The notes: generated by a model from the sequence alone, not told the origin. A stretch of DNA of 64,000 bases from Bartonella queenslandensis (GCF_018155095.1 NZ_NAAI01000002.1:62001-126000), one strand, 5' to 3'. Numbered from the stretch's first letter, positions 30,113 to 40,792 are shown. Numbers and translations are program-made.

Positions 30113-30514
30113 ATGGCACGTGTGAAAAGAGGTGTGACGGCACACGCTAAGCACAAAAAAGTTCTTAAACAAGCTGAAGGCTTTTATGGTCGACGTAAAA
30201 ATACCATTCGTGCTGCTAAAGCAGCAGTTGATCGTTCAAAGCAATATGCTTATCGTGACCGCAAAAATAGAAAGCGTACTTTCCGTGCTTTGTGGATTCA
30301 GAGAATTAATGCGGCTGTTCGTGCAGAAGGTTTAACTTATGGACGTTTTATTGATGGTTTATCGAAAGCCGGTATTGAAGTTGATCGTAAAGTTCTTTCA
30401 GATATAGCAATCTATGAGACGGAAGCATTTTCTGCTTTAGTCGCTTCGGCAAAAAAAGCTTTAGAATATTTAAAAGACACAACACCTAATGCTTTTGAAG
30501 GCGCTGTTAAGTAA
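30113..30514 (+). CDS. rplT: 50S ribosomal protein L20
   Basis: L20 is needed early in 50S assembly and in several bacteria represses its own operon by binding leader RNA. The 133-residue product starts [20 protein letters not shown] with the conserved [19 protein letters not shown] and a C-terminal globular part [20 protein letters not shown]. An AGGAG precedes the ATG. Full length and intact. Confidence 0.97.
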   Translation: MARVKRGVTAHAKHKKVLKQAEGFYGRRKNTIRAAKAAVDRSKQYAYRDRKNRKRTFRALWIQRINAAVRAEGLTYGRFIDGLSKAGIEVDRKVLSDIAIYETEAFSALVASAKKALEYLKDTTPNAFEGAVK

Positions 30515-30587
30515 GCCAGTCGTGTTCTCTTAAAGCATTTATTTATTCGAGGTCCCGTGCTGGCTGTGGCGAGTGCGGGTTTTTCTT
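30514..30587 (+). promoter_or_regulatory. Possible terminator/antiterminator upstream of pheS
   Basis: CCCGTGCT (30554-30561) can pair with AGTGCGGG (30572-30579) in an 8-bp stem with two G-U pairs, followed by TTTTTCTT. That is a terminator shape. AGCCAG (30514-30519), next to the rplT stop, can instead pair with CTGGCT (30560-30565), which overlaps the terminator stem. The two folds exclude each other, as in an attenuator. No Phe-rich leader peptide is visible. Confidence 0.5.
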
Positions 30588-30608
30588 ATTAAAAAAATAG
30601 GCAAAAAT

Positions 30609-31691
30609 ATGAACGATATTGAGCGTCTGGAACAAGAAATTTGTTTAGCCTTAGAAGCTGCGGGTGATGAACAGGCACTTGAAGAAGTGCGTATTGCAGC
30701 ATTGGGAAAAAAGGGAAGCATCTCTGAAAAATTAAAAGCATTAGGAAAGATGGAAGCTAGCGAGCGCCAAAAAGCTGGACCAGTTCTTAATGGATTAAAA
30801 AATCGTATTTTGGAATTATGGGCGAAAAAGCGTGATCTTCTAAAAAGGCAAGCAATGAATGCCCGTCTTTCTCGTGAAACGGTCGATGTTACCTTGCCTG
30901 TTCGTTCTTCACCTATAGAACGAGGGCGTATCCATCCTATTTCTCAGGTCATTGAGGAAATTATAGCTATTTATACAAAAATGGGTTTTTCTCTTGCAGA
31001 AGGTCCAGATATTGAAACAGACTATTATAATTTTACGGCATTGAATTTTCCTGAAGGGCATCCAGCGCGTGAAATGCACGATACCTTCTTTTTTGATGTT
31101 GATGATACAGGAAAGCGGAAATTATTGCGGACCCACACATCACCTGTACAAATTCGCACACTGGAAAAGCAAAAAGCACCGATACGGATCATTATTCCTG
31201 GAAAAACTTACCGCATGGATTCGGATGCAACGCATTCGCCCATGTTTCATCAGGTCGAGGGTCTTGTCATCGATAAAACCTCCACCATTGCCCATATGAT
31301 GTGGCTACATGAAACCTTTTGTAAAGAATTTTTTGAAGTTCCTTCTGTAAAAATGCGTTTTCGTCCCTCTTTTTTCCCTTTTACTGAACCATCTATGGAA
31401 GTGGATATTCAATGTGATCGTTCTGGCTCAGAAGTAAAATTTGGTGAAGGACAGGATTGGTTGGAAATTTTAGGATGCGGAATGGTGCATCCTCATGTGT
31501 TGAAAAATGTTGGTTTAGATCCCGATGAATATCAAGGCTTTGCGTGGGGAATGGGTATTGATCGTATTGCTATGTTGAAATACGGCATGCCTGATTTACG
31601 AGCTTTTTTTGATGCTGACCTGCGTTGGTTAGACCATTATGGCTTTCGTTGCTTTGATATGCCTGCTTTTTTTCCTAATAGAAATGTCTGA
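30609..31691 (+). CDS. pheS: Phenylalanyl-tRNA synthetase alpha subunit
   Basis: PheS is the catalytic subunit of the (alpha-beta)2 enzyme. From ATG 30609 ([11 protein letters not shown]) the product has 360 residues: an N-terminal coiled coil that contacts tRNA, then the class II core with [25 protein letters not shown], motif 2 ([11 protein letters not shown]) and motif 3 ([14 protein letters not shown]). The frame is open back to 30573, but that part overlaps a predicted terminator and is not conserved. pheT follows after 31 bp. Confidence 0.97.
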   Translation: MNDIERLEQEICLALEAAGDEQALEEVRIAALGKKGSISEKLKALGKMEASERQKAGPVLNGLKNRILELWAKKRDLLKRQAMNARLSRETVDVTLPVRSSPIERGRIHPISQVIEEIIAIYTKMGFSLAEGPDIETDYYNFTALNFPEGHPAREMHDTFFFDVDDTGKRKLLRTHTSPVQIRTLEKQKAPIRIIIPGKTYRMDSDATHSPMFHQVEGLVIDKTSTIAHMMWLHETFCKEFFEVPSVKMRFRPSFFPFTEPSMEVDIQCDRSGSEVKFGEGQDWLEILGCGMVHPHVLKNVGLDPDEYQGFAWGMGIDRIAMLKYGMPDLRAFFDADLRWLDHYGFRCFDMPAFFPNRNV

Positions 31692-31722
31692 TCTTATCAT
31701 CGCTTTCATGTGAGGTTTTAAA

Positions 31723-34137
31723 ATGAAATTTACTTTGTCGTGGTTAAAAGATCACTTAGAGACAGATGCATCTTTGGATGAAATTTGTGAGAAATTAACC
31801 GCTATCGGTCTTGAGGTTGACCACGTTGATGATCGCTCTTCTTTAAAAGATTTTGTGATTGCAAAAGTTTTAACCGCAATAAAACATCCTGATGCAGATA
31901 AACTTCAAATTTTATCAGTGGATATGGGAACTTCTACGCCTGTTCAAGTCGTCTGTGGAGCACCAAACGCGCGCGCTGGGCTTGTTGGTGTTCTTGCACG
32001 ACCAGGTACTTATATTCCAGGACTCGATGTGACATTATCTATCGGAAAAATTCGCGGTGTTGAAAGTTTTGGGATGATGTGTTCACAAGCAGAGCTTGAA
32101 TTATCAAATGAACACGATGGCATTATCGAACTTCGGGAAGATAGTCCCATTGGAGTTTCGTTTGCTGCTTATGCTGGTTTAGATGACCCGATCATTGATA
32201 TCGGATTAACCCCCAATCGCTCTGATTGCACAGGTGTTCGCGGTATTGCACGTGATCTTGCTGCCACTGGAATCGGACAATTAAAAGAATTATCTTTACC
32301 AAAATTTGAAGCTTCCTTTGATACCCCCCTCGATGTTTTATTAGATTTTTCGCGAGATTCATCGTTATGCTTAGGTTTTGCTTGGCGTGAAGTGCGTAAT
32401 GTTCAAAATGGCGCATCACCACAGTGGATGCAACAACGTTTGAATGCAATTGGTTTGAGACCGATTAACGCACTTGTTGATATGACCAATTACATCAGTT
32501 TTGACCTTGGTCGTCCGCTCCATGTTTTTGATGCAGATAAAATTAAAGGGAATTTGTATGTCCGTTGTGCTCGTAAAGGAGAACAACTTCAAGCACTTAA
32601 TGGAAAAATCTATCATTTGAACATTCAGGATTGTGTCATTGCCGATGAAGAAGGTGTTGTTTCGATTGCAGGTATCATGGGGGGTGAAAGAACGAGTTGT
32701 GATGAAACAACACAGCGCGTTATTATTGAATCGGCACTTTGGGATGCAAAAAGCATCGCACAGACAGGGCGAACATTGGGTCTTATCAGTGATGCACGTT
32801 ATCGGTTTGAACGAGGTGTTGATCCAGCTTTTATGGAAACAGGGCTTGAGATTGCAACAGAAATGGTCTTACGTCTTTGTGGCGGTGAAGTATCCAAAGC
32901 GAAAATTGTTGGCTATCAGCAACAAGAAACCAAACAGATCGCTTTTCCTTTTTCTGAAATTAAACGTTTGACACATTTGGAAATAGAGCCTGCAAAAGTC
33001 ATCTTTATTTTAACGAAACTTGGATTTTGCGTTGAGGAAAAAGGAGATGTCGTTGCAGTAAAAGTACCATCATGGCGCCCTGATATTATGGGCAAAGCCG
33101 ATTTGGTGGAAGAAGTCATGAGAATTTATGGATTAGATAAAATTCAGCCTATTCCTTTGGAAAACTTCACAAAAGGAAAAGAGCAAATTTTAACATGCGC
33201 GCAAATTCGTTCACGCGCTTCCCGTTTAGCTTTAGCTCATCGCGGTATGAAAGAAGCCGTAACGTGGTCTTTTATCTCTGAAAATCAGGCTCTTGCTTTT
33301 GGGGGAGGTCAAGCAGAGCTTAAACTGGTCAATCCTATTGCCACTGATATGTCAGTGATGCGTCCTTCTCTTTTACCTGGTTTGCTTCTAGCAGCACAGA
33401 GAAATGCTGATCGTGGTTTTTCTGATCTTGCTTTGTTTGAAGTTTCCAGCATTTATGAAGGCAATACCCCTGATAAACAACGACGTGTTGTAAGTGGGAT
33501 TCGTCGTGGCACAGAGCAATTTGAAGGCGCTGGGCGTTTTTGGAATGGAAATGCAACCGCCGTTGATGTTTTTGATGCCAAAGCAGATGCTTTAGCTGTT
33601 TTAGAAGCATGCGATATAGATGTTGGGAAAGTACAGATTGAAGTTGAAGCTCCCGATTGGTATCATCCAGGTCGTTCAGGAGTCATAAAACTTGGATCAA
33701 AGATTATTCTTGGCTTTTTTGGTGTTCTTCATCCAGCAACCTTAGAAAAATTAGACATCAGTGGTCCTTTATGCGGCTTTGAAATTTTTCTCGATCAAAT
33801 TCCAGAGCCAAAGAAAAAAGCAACAAAAAACCGTCCTCCTTTGAAATTATCGCCTTTTCAAATGGTGCGGCGTGATTTTGCATTTATCGTTGATAAAACG
33901 ATTGCTTCTTCTCTTATTGTTCGTGCTGCTCAAGGAGCTGATAAAAAACTGATTCATTCCGTGCAAATTTTTGATCTTTTTGAAGATCAAAGCCTTGGTG
34001 AAGATAAAAAATCTGTTGCCATTGAGATTGTTATTCAACCGATTGAACGCACTTTGACAGATAAGGATCTGGAAGAAATTGCTGAAAAAGTAATAGAAAA
34101 TGTCACCAAAATGACAGGTGCTTATCTTCGTCGTTGA
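31723..34137 (+). CDS. pheT: Phenylalanyl-tRNA synthetase beta subunit
   Basis: PheT binds tRNA and edits mischarged Tyr. The protein has 804 residues with the normal domain order: N-terminal segment [24 protein letters not shown]-like tRNA-binding domain (about 40-150; [15 protein letters not shown]), B3/B4 editing region with [23 protein letters not shown]5, a catalytic-like core, and C-terminal FDX-ACB domain (about 710-804; [15 protein letters not shown]). Intact. The gene ends at a strong terminator. Confidence 0.97.
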   Translation: MKFTLSWLKDHLETDASLDEICEKLTAIGLEVDHVDDRSSLKDFVIAKVLTAIKHPDADKLQILSVDMGTSTPVQVVCGAPNARAGLVGVLARPGTYIPGLDVTLSIGKIRGVESFGMMCSQAELELSNEHDGIIELREDSPIGVSFAAYAGLDDPIIDIGLTPNRSDCTGVRGIARDLAATGIGQLKELSLPKFEASFDTPLDVLLDFSRDSSLCLGFAWREVRNVQNGASPQWMQQRLNAIGLRPINALVDMTNYISFDLGRPLHVFDADKIKGNLYVRCARKGEQLQALNGKIYHLNIQDCVIADEEGVVSIAGIMGGERTSCDETTQRVIIESALWDAKSIAQTGRTLGLISDARYRFERGVDPAFMETGLEIATEMVLRLCGGEVSKAKIVGYQQQETKQIAFPFSEIKRLTHLEIEPAKVIFILTKLGFCVEEKGDVVAVKVPSWRPDIMGKADLVEEVMRIYGLDKIQPIPLENFTKGKEQILTCAQIRSRASRLALAHRGMKEAVTWSFISENQALAFGGGQAELKLVNPIATDMSVMRPSLLPGLLLAAQRNADRGFSDLALFEVSSIYEGNTPDKQRRVVSGIRRGTEQFEGAGRFWNGNATAVDVFDAKADALAVLEACDIDVGKVQIEVEAPDWYHPGRSGVIKLGSKIILGFFGVLHPATLEKLDISGPLCGFEIFLDQIPEPKKKATKNRPPLKLSPFQMVRRDFAFIVDKTIASSLIVRAAQGADKKLIHSVQIFDLFEDQSLGEDKKSVAIEIVIQPIERTLTDKDLEEIAEKVIENVTKMTGAYLRR

Positions 34138-34164
34138 GTATTTTCGGATTACTTTTATAAAGAT

Positions 34165-34197
34165 AGGAGCACTTTTAAGTGCTCCTTTATTTTTTTA
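34165..34197 (+). terminator. Rho-independent terminator of pheT
   Basis: A perfect 10-bp stem AGGAGCACTT / AAGTGCTCCT (34165-34186) is followed by TTATTTTTTT. It lies 27 bp after the pheT stop. Confidence 0.93.
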
Positions 34198-34384
34198 GGA
34201 TTTGAGATCTATAGAATTCTTTTGAAAGAGAGTTTTACTAAAATCTATTTATTTATAATGATAATTTCTCATATTAAATAAAGTCTCTAATATTATAAGA
34301 CTCACCATTTCAAATTATCTTTGAATGAATAAAAATCTTTTATTTTCGTACCTTAAAGTGGAGTGGTTATATAGAAACCATAAA

Positions 34385-34720
34385 AAAAGGAGTAAAAATG
34401 CCTCTTATACAGGCTCTCAAATGCCAAAGCCTATTGCAATATGAGGGATGGATCATGCAATATCGGGATTGAAAAAATGAAATAATGGTGCCGCATTTTG
34501 TAAAGTAAATGATGATGCTTAATGGATCTTATTCCCTTTGGGTGTATTTGCACCTTACAGGTATCGCCATGAAATGAATATAAGATGTTTTGTTAAAACA
34601 AGTGCATGAATGACATAATAAGTTTCTTGTTTTGAACCTTCTTTTTTTGTGAGGGGTGCGTAATTTCATTGAGAAATGAGAGTAAAAACATGGGAGAATA
34701 TGCATTCCATGAATTCAAAG
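34385..34720 (+). repeat. Dispersed intergenic repeat, copy 3
   Basis: Head block near 34395-34445 with CCTCTTATACAGG, CTCTCAAATGCCAAAG and TATTGCAATATGAGGG. Middle block is AATAATGGTGCCGCATTTTG. Tail near 34565-34650 is GCCATGAAATGAATATAAGA, TTGTTAAAACAAGTGCATGA, then TTTTGAACCTTCTTTTTTTG and GGGGTGCG. The order matches copy 1. Limits approximate. Confidence 0.55.
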
Positions 34721-34959
34721 ACATTGCTTGAGATGCTTTTTAAAAGTGCACAAATTGCATAATGGCTGTAAATAACGTGACTAACTGATCTATTAGCAGC
34801 ACCGGTAACATACTAAAACCTTTTGGGTTTTCAAAATTCATTGTACGTCAAAACAAATTAAAAAGGGAAGATAATCGAAGGACGGTTTTTAGTTTGCATC
34901 TTCATATTTTTTCTAAAGAGGCTACGTTTGCGTTTCAAAAGACTGTAATATTTTTCTCC

Positions 34960-35095
34960 ATTTTGGCAGATAAAAGCGAAAATTGCTTATAAAGCCTTTA
35001 AACGGAATATCTTTTCAAATGTGTACTTGTTTTAAGAAACATATTTCACTGCTTCTCAGTTTATTTCACGACAGCATCTATGAATGATATGGTAT
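34960..35095 (-). repeat. Dispersed intergenic repeat, copy 4 (inverted, partial)
   Basis: The core on the minus strand (about 35078-35025) reads CGTGAAATAAACTGAGAAGC, then AGTGAAATATGTTTCTTAAA, then ACAAGT. It aligns with the minus strand at 27625-27577 and the plus strand at 63295-63343. Only the core is clear; it is in opposite orientation to copy 3, about 400 bp away. Confidence 0.5.
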
Positions 35096-35673
35096 GATTA
35101 AAGTTTTATTCTGCATTAACCTCTTTAGCTTGGTAAAGGGCAAATTGGCTCCATTATACTTTCTCTTTTTTAGCTTTCATATAGCCGACAAGTCCTTGTA
35201 TTGGAGAAAGGTCATAAAAGAATTTTTATCCCTTTTTATCGTTTTTGTTTACAGGTCACTCTGCTTAGAATGGACATATAAAAAGTAGTCATTGATTCAT
35301 AATAAAAGGATTTAAATTGAGAAAAACCTATATTATTCAGTTAATAAACTGAATAAAACGATACGTTTCCTTATAAATTAATTTGTTATCATTCGGATTA
35401 GATGTTGATTAATGAGCAACAAAAAAACACAGACTTTATGAAATAAATAAATGCTATAAAAACATAAGCTTACCAGAAATGAATGAGAAAGATATTTCAG
35501 CTTTTTATAAAAGCTTTGCAAAACAACAAAGCAATTTTCCTTTAAAATCGCCCATTTTTTCAAGATGAATTTTCAAAGTGAAAAAGAATTGTTTTTAAAG
35601 GGCTTGAAAAGTTAATTTTTGTAAAAATTCTTCATTGCAAATGCAAAAAATAACTGTTATCGCTAAATGATAA

Positions 35674-35688
35674 TGCAAATCATTCGCA
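35674..35688 (+). promoter_or_regulatory. Mur/Fur-type operator upstream of sitA
   Basis: TGCAAATCATTCGCA (35674-35688) is an imperfect palindrome that fits the alphaproteobacterial Mur/Fur/Irr-class pattern TGC-AAT-n-ATT-GCA. It lies 16 bp before the sitA ATG, so binding would block transcription or initiation. Repression by Mn2+ or Fe2+ is inferred from what is known of sit operons in rhizobia. Confidence 0.65.
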
Positions 35689-35704
35689 ATAAAGAGATAA
35701 TTTA

Positions 35705-36613
35705 ATGAATATAAAAAAGATTTTTACTCTAATTCTGGGAAGTCTTATTTTTTTTACTCCCAATTTAGCGGTATGTGCTGGTAAATTTAAAGCTGTTACG
35801 ACATTCACCATTATTGCTGATATGGCGCGAAATGTAGCTGGTGATGCCGCTGATGTTGAATCAATCACAAAACCAGGTGCAGAAATTCACGAATACCAAC
35901 CCACCCCACGTGATCTTATGCGTGCACAAGGTGCAAATCTTATCTTTTGGAATGGGTTAGAGTTAGAACTTTGGTTTGAAAAATTTTTTCAAAATATCAA
36001 AGATATTCCAAGTGTTGTTGTGTCAAAAGGTGTTGTACCAATTAAAATTGGTGAGGGTCCCTTCAGCGGTAAACCCAATCCTCATGCATGGATGTCACCG
36101 ACCGCTGCTCTGATTTATGTTGATAATATTCGTGATGCTTTTGTAAAGTATGATCCTGAACATGCTGATACTTATAAAGAAAATGCCGAAATTTATAAAC
36201 AGAAGATTCGCGCAACAATTGATCCAATCAGAGCTGAATTGTCAGCAGTTCCTCAAGATAAGCGTTGGCTTGTAACAAGTGAAGGTGCATTTAGTTATTT
36301 GGCACGTGATTTTGATCTGAAAGAACTTTATTTATGGCCAATCAATGCTGACCAGCAAGGAACACCACAGCAGGTTAAGCATGTGATTGATATGGTTCGC
36401 AAATACAATATCCATGCAGTTTTTTCTGAAAGCACAATTTCTCCAGCACCTGCTAAACAAGTGGCAAGAGAAACAGGAGCTAAATACGGTGGTGTTCTCT
36501 ATGTTGATTCTTTAAGTGAGAAAAATGGTGAGGTCCCCACATATATTGATTTATTACGTGTCACGAGTGATCGTATCAGCAAAGCCTTATTAGAGGGAGT
36601 AAAAAGCCGATGA
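35705..36613 (+). CDS. sitA: Mn/Fe ABC transporter substrate-binding protein SitA
   Basis: SitA is the periplasmic metal-binding protein (cluster A-I) of the Sit transporter. The 302-residue product has an N-terminal signal peptide (about 1-25, ending AVCA). It then shows the family features: [25 protein letters not shown] (His ligand), NPHAWMSP (His ligand), [14 protein letters not shown] (Glu ligand) and a C-terminal Asp in YVDSLS. The set HHED is that of Mn/Fe rather than Zn proteins, which carry a His-rich loop absent here. It overlaps sitB by 4 bp. Confidence 0.94.
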   Translation: MNIKKIFTLILGSLIFFTPNLAVCAGKFKAVTTFTIIADMARNVAGDAADVESITKPGAEIHEYQPTPRDLMRAQGANLIFWNGLELELWFEKFFQNIKDIPSVVVSKGVVPIKIGEGPFSGKPNPHAWMSPTAALIYVDNIRDAFVKYDPEHADTYKENAEIYKQKIRATIDPIRAELSAVPQDKRWLVTSEGAFSYLARDFDLKELYLWPINADQQGTPQQVKHVIDMVRKYNIHAVFSESTISPAPAKQVARETGAKYGGVLYVDSLSEKNGEVPTYIDLLRVTSDRISKALLEGVKSR

Positions 36614-37440
36614 CGGAATGTGGAATATTTGCCCAAGGAGTAACGGTAACTTATCGTAATGGACATACGGCTTTACGTGAAGTAAATTTTGAAAGTCCCA
36701 AGGGTTCTATTACAGCATTGGTCGGTGTTAATGGATCCGGTAAATCAACATTATTTAAAGCAATTATGGGATTTGTACGCCCCTCAAAAGGGAAAATTCG
36801 CATGTTTGATTTGCCCGTTGATATAGCTTTGAAAAAAAATCTTATTGCTTATGTTCCTCAAAGTGAAGATGTAGATTGGAATTTTCCTGTTCTGGTTGAA
36901 GATGTTGTCTTGATGGGGCGGTACGGTCATATGAATTTCTTTCGCTATGCACGGGCGCAGGATTATGAAGCCGTTCGTGTTGCATTGGAACGCGTGGATA
37001 TGTTGCCTTTTGCCAAGCGCCAGATTGGAGAACTTTCAGGTGGACAAAAAAAGCGCGTTTTTCTAGCGCGTGCTCTGGCACAGAAAGCAAAAGCTATTTT
37101 ATTAGATGAGCCGTTTACAGGGGTTGATGTTACAACAGAAGATAAAATCATTGCTTTGTTACAAGATCTTCGTAAAGAAGGAGCAGTAATCTTGGTCTCT
37201 ACCCACAATTTAGGCTCTGTTCCAGAATTTTGTGATCATACAGTTTTAATAAAAGGAACCGTTTTAGCTTCTGGGTTAACAGAAAAAATCTTTACAAAGG
37301 AAAATCTGGAGAAAACTTTCGGAGGCTCTTTGCATCACCATATTTTTGATCTTCAAGGCACGAAAAAAAATGATGCTTTCATGGGGAGAAAACAGTCTGC
37401 AGTTTGCGAAAATATTGAAAGAGTGGGGCACGTCGCATGA
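36610..37440 (+). CDS. sitB: Mn/Fe ABC transporter ATPase SitB
   Basis: SitB is the cytoplasmic ATPase of the transporter. The 276-residue protein has Walker [10 protein letters not shown] near residue 38, the ABC signature LSGGQKKR near 141, Walker [13 protein letters not shown] and the switch His in STHNLG. The start overlaps the sitA stop (ATGA) and the stop overlaps sitC, which implies tight coupling. The C-terminal 30 residues are polar and less conserved. Confidence 0.95.
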   Translation: MTECGIFAQGVTVTYRNGHTALREVNFESPKGSITALVGVNGSGKSTLFKAIMGFVRPSKGKIRMFDLPVDIALKKNLIAYVPQSEDVDWNFPVLVEDVVLMGRYGHMNFFRYARAQDYEAVRVALERVDMLPFAKRQIGELSGGQKKRVFLARALAQKAKAILLDEPFTGVDVTTEDKIIALLQDLRKEGAVILVSTHNLGSVPEFCDHTVLIKGTVLASGLTEKIFTKENLEKTFGGSLHHHIFDLQGTKKNDAFMGRKQSAVCENIERVGHVA

Positions 37441-38303
37441 TTTCTTGGTTGCTTGAACCACTGAGCTATCAATATATGGTGAATGCAATGTGGGTTTCTG
37501 GATTAGTTGGGTGTGTTTGTGCCTTTCTTTCAGCTTTTTTGATGTTAAAAGGTTGGTCATTGATTGGTGATGCACTCTCCCATTCAATTGTTCCTGGTGT
37601 AGCAGGAGCTTACCTTTTAGGGTTACCTTTTTCACTTGGCGCTTTTTTTTCTGGTGGTCTTGCTGCGGCAGCAATGCTGTTTTTTAATCAGAGGACAAAA
37701 CTGAAAGAAGATACCATTATTGGTCTCATTTTTTCTTCCTTTTTTGCTTTTGGATTATTTCTCAAATCATTAAAACCAATGGCTGTTAATATTGATACAA
37801 TTGTTTTAGGAAATATTTTAGCAGTTAGTTCATCAGATATCATACAATTGGCTTTTATTGGTTTTTTCTCTTTATTTATATTGCTTGTGAAATGGAAAGA
37901 TCTCCTTGTTTCTTTATTTGATGAAACACACGCTCGTGCCATTGGATTGAATGTAAAGTTTTTAAAGATTCTCTTTTTCACCTTGCTGGCTGCTTGTACC
38001 GTTGCTGCTATGCAAACGGTTGGAGCGTTTTTGGTTATTTGTTTGGTTGTAACGCCTGGGGCAACAGCTTATCTTTTAAGTGATCGTTTTGTGAATATCT
38101 TGGTTATTGCAGTTATAATTGGGACACTCACAAGCGTATTAGGTGTTTATGTGAGTTATTTTTTGAATGCACAAACGGGCGGAGTTGTCGTACTTTTTCA
38201 AGCATTCTTATTTATGTTAGCTTTTATTTTTGCTCCTAAACACGGATATATTGCTGCGCGTTTACGTATAAATGCAGCAAAAAAAGGTGTGATGTTATCA
38301 TGA
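37437..38303 (+). CDS. sitC: Mn/Fe ABC transporter permease SitC
   Basis: One of two membrane subunits of the ABC-3 family. The 288-residue protein has about eight membrane segments, with the conserved [20 protein letters not shown] near residue 40 and [21 protein letters not shown] near residue 195. It overlaps sitB and sitD by 4 bp each. Confidence 0.94.
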   Translation: MISWLLEPLSYQYMVNAMWVSGLVGCVCAFLSAFLMLKGWSLIGDALSHSIVPGVAGAYLLGLPFSLGAFFSGGLAAAAMLFFNQRTKLKEDTIIGLIFSSFFAFGLFLKSLKPMAVNIDTIVLGNILAVSSSDIIQLAFIGFFSLFILLVKWKDLLVSLFDETHARAIGLNVKFLKILFFTLLAACTVAAMQTVGAFLVICLVVTPGATAYLLSDRFVNILVIAVIIGTLTSVLGVYVSYFLNAQTGGVVVLFQAFLFMLAFIFAPKHGYIAARLRINAAKKGVMLS

Positions 38304-39205
38304 TTGATCAATTACTACTTCCTTTTCAGTTTTCTTTTATGCTGAAAGGCATGCTTATTGTTATGATCCTTTCTATTCCAATGGCGATGCTTTCCTGTTT
38401 TCTTATTTTGAAAGGATGGGCACTGTTAGGCGACGCCATTTCCCATGCAGTCTTTCCAGGTGTTGTTGTTGGTTATATGACAACACCGTGGGTGATAGCA
38501 CTTTTAACTTCTTTGCCATTTGCTTGGGTCCAGCATATGCGTCCAGAGAATATTACAATGACCTTGATTACTTGTGGTGCTTTTGTTGCGGGTATGGTTT
38601 GTGCGCTTACAACAGGCTTTTTGGGAGGTAACAGTCGTATCAAACAGGATACAGTGATGGGGGTTGTTTTTTCATCGATGTTCGGTTTAGGGCTTGTTTT
38701 GGCAACATCTATCTATAGTAGCTTAGATTTAAATCATATTCTATTCGGTAACCTGTTGGGTGTTAGTTGGCTTGATATTACACAGACAGCAATCATTTCT
38801 GCCATCGTTACTTGTACTTTAGGAGCAAAATGGCGCGATTTTATGCTGTATATTTTTGATTCAGTACAAGGACGTGCAATGGGATTGCGAATATCACTGC
38901 TCCACTATACCCTTCTCACGATGATTTCTCTTACAATTGTTGCGGCTTTGAAAGCGGTTGGTATTGTGCTTGTTATTTCTTTACTCATAGCACCAGGAGC
39001 AATTGCCTATCTTGTCACAAAACGGTTTTCTTTTATGTTAATGATCGCGATACTTATTGCAGCTTTTTCTGGCTTTTTAGGGATTTATCTTAGCTTGTTT
39101 ATCGGCTCTGATTCTGCTTCCACAATCGTGTTAATCTTGACGTTGATTTTTATTGTCATTTTCATGATGACTTTCTTTCGGCGAAATACAGTTCAAGAAA
39201 CTTGA
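38300..39205 (+). CDS. sitD: Mn/Fe ABC transporter permease SitD
   Basis: The second ABC-3 permease. The 301-residue protein has the same plan as SitC: ALLGDAISHAVFPGVVVGYM near residue 42 and AVGIVLVISLLIAPGAIAYLV near 218, with about eight membrane segments. It is the last gene of sitABCD and is followed by a strong terminator. Confidence 0.94.
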   Translation: MIDQLLLPFQFSFMLKGMLIVMILSIPMAMLSCFLILKGWALLGDAISHAVFPGVVVGYMTTPWVIALLTSLPFAWVQHMRPENITMTLITCGAFVAGMVCALTTGFLGGNSRIKQDTVMGVVFSSMFGLGLVLATSIYSSLDLNHILFGNLLGVSWLDITQTAIISAIVTCTLGAKWRDFMLYIFDSVQGRAMGLRISLLHYTLLTMISLTIVAALKAVGIVLVISLLIAPGAIAYLVTKRFSFMLMIAILIAAFSGFLGIYLSLFIGSDSASTIVLILTLIFIVIFMMTFFRRNTVQET

Positions 39206-39645
39206 CGGTGATCAAATCTATGCATATCAGCAATGCATTTTTATATATTGTTTTTCATGCTTATTTTAATTAGACGTCGAGTCGCTAGGTTATTTTTCCT
39301 CCTAATGTCTAGCAAATGAATGCAGTACATTTTCTCCCCCCCCAATGCTGCATTCTTAATTAAGAGGCTGCATTGATTTATTCTGCAGCCTTTTTATTTT
39401 TTTGCTTTTCTAAAATCTCCTCTTATTTCTTGAAACCATTTAAAATAATTATCATATTGCAAAGCTATTTAGTATCTTGAAGGAACTTATGAAAGTCCAA
39501 GACACTTACACATAGAAATGTGTGGCACATAGAAATGGTGGCGAGGGGAAATGATGGAGAGGAATTATCCACTCAAACATATAAACGATGAAACAGATAT
39601 AATTTTTTGCGTAAAATTTTACGTGGAGGAAAATAATACGAGAGA
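39206..39645. other. Gap after sitD (440 bp)
   Basis: Holds the sit terminator (39365-39402) and the presumed promoter of the DUF454 gene, where GGAGG at about 39625 precedes the start. A run of eight C is present near 39340. No further gene is visible. Confidence 0.5.
39365..39402 (+). terminator. Rho-independent terminator of sitABCD
   Basis: Perfect 8-bp stem AGGCTGCA / TGCAGCCT (39365-39372 and 39384-39391) followed by TTTTTATTTTTTTG. It lies 160 bp beyond the sitD stop. Confidence 0.88.
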
Positions 39646-40032
39646 ATGAAGAAATATTTCAAGATATCACATCCTTTGCGCCTCTGCTATTATATAGCAG
39701 GTTGGGCAATGGTTATATTAGGTATTATCGGTGTGGTATTACCTATTATGCCGACGATGCCTTTTTTGTTGATTGCCTCATGGTGTTTTACGCGTTCTTC
39801 TCCACGTTTTCATCACTGGTTGAATAATCATCGTATTTTCGGTCCCCCTCTTAAACAATGGGAAGAAAGAAGAGCTATCTCTCCATTTGTTAAAATTTTT
39901 GCAGTGATGAGTATGATAGGGGGGGGATTATCCTTTTTCGTGATGGTACACCCTCCTTTATGGATTTTTTTACTCGTTGCCGTTATATTATTGTTGATTG
40001 CTATTTATATCGTGACACGTCCATCTTCATAA
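39646..40032 (+). CDS. DUF454 (YbaN-like) inner-membrane protein
   Basis: A 128-residue membrane protein of the DUF454/YbaN family. It has the conserved N-terminal GWAMVILGIIGVVLPIMPTM and the segment FLLIASWCFTRSSPRFHHWL, then HRIFGPPLKQWEERRAI, and two C-terminal membrane segments. Role unknown; some relatives lie next to haem or iron genes, and here it follows the Sit metal transporter but after a terminator. A GGAGG-type site precedes the start. Confidence 0.9.
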   Translation: MKKYFKISHPLRLCYYIAGWAMVILGIIGVVLPIMPTMPFLLIASWCFTRSSPRFHHWLNNHRIFGPPLKQWEERRAISPFVKIFAVMSMIGGGLSFFVMVHPPLWIFLLVAVILLLIAIYIVTRPSS

Positions 40033-40356
40033 TGACATAAAAAAACTTTATGAGATGCCCTTTAGAGCTTTGACTTATTTGTTAGAATGATGAGAGAATC
40101 TTTTCCCTCACATTGTAGATATAAAACCTCCCTATTCAAAACGTATATGAACTAACAAGCTTTTTAAAAGCGATTGATTAATGATATACTTGTAAAATAA
40201 TTTTATAAGCAAAGAAAATTATGCAAAAAGCCTTTTTAAAACTCATAAAAAGTTGCTTTGTAAACAATGATAAATCACATTCATGAAGAGACTTTATTTT
40301 TGTAAAGCATGCTCGTACAAATCTCTATATACATCTCTACTGAAAATACATTGATA

Positions 40357-40485
40357 TTATATCTTTTTTTCTAACAAAGAATTTCGTTTGTTTTCATATC
40401 TCTGGATGAGAACATTGTATTCTTGCGATGATATGCGCGTAAATAAATTTTCTGACTTTGCATACAACTTATTCGAAATAAACAT
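40357..40485 (-). other. Short coding-like frame, 42 codons, unknown
   Basis: A minus-strand ATG frame reads MFISNKLYAKSENLFTRISS, then QEYNVLIQRYENKRNSLLEK and stops. Its composition (charged, Tyr/Asn/Lys/Arg, helical) looks protein-like rather than random. The end pattern EYNxLIxRYExKRxxLxxK resembles the coiled tail of some serine recombinases, but this is weak. No ribosome-binding site is seen, so I take it as a likely gene fragment. Confidence 0.3.
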
Positions 40486-40620
40486 ATTATAGCATTCTCT
40501 GTTTTTTATGAGATTCGAGAATTCTCACTCAACGTGCATAATGATAGTATCCTGTTATGCTGTAAAATGCCTTTATCTATAACAATGATATAAAGCATAT
40601 AAGCTTCCTTAACTAAAAAT
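40480..40620 (+). repeat. Dispersed intergenic repeat, partial copy 6
   Basis: CATAATGATAGTATCCTGTT (about 40530) resembles TATGATGATAGCATCCTGCA at 63193-63212, and GCATTCTCTGTTTTTTATGA resembles GCATTCTGTTTTACGTAAG of copy 5. The match is short and boundaries are uncertain. Confidence 0.3.
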
Positions 40621-40754
40621 TCCTTGGCAGATTAAATTTTTTAAAATGCATCGTGCATATTTTTCAAGTTTTGCTTATCGGTAAATAAACCGCATTGTTG
40701 GAAGCAAAGTGGAATCTGCTCAACGAGTAGCCTAACTATTTACAGATCCGTAAG

Positions 40755-40792
40755 GGTTAAAAATCCCCGTCTTTAGGGTGGAAAAATTAACC
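40755..40792. other. Hairpin resembling an IS200/IS605-type end
   Basis: CCCCGTCTTTAGGGTGG (40765-40781) lies within an outer inverted repeat GGTTAA / TTAACC (40755-40760 and 40787-40792). The inner text is close to the CCCCGTC(C)TTTAGGGCGGGG hairpin at the right end of many IS605/IS1341-type elements. No tnpB or tnpA remnant was recognised beside it. It could alternatively be a weak terminator of pncB, but there is no T-run. Confidence 0.3.

Larger units (their letters stand above)
34138..35704. other. Large gap between pheT and sitA (about 1.57 kb)
   Basis: Holds the pheT terminator, two copies of the dispersed repeat (34385-34720 plus, about 34960-35095 minus, so inverted relative to each other) and the sit operator next to sitA. 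The small open frames at 35094-35288 and 35378-35563 have no family match, no good start site and a strongly AT-rich composition. No intact gene is supported. Confidence 0.55.

Noticed and set aside
35094-35563. Two small open frames upstream of sitA (plus 35094-35288, minus 35378-35563)
   Set aside because: AT-driven composition rich in Phe/Leu/Ile, no start signals, no family similarity.
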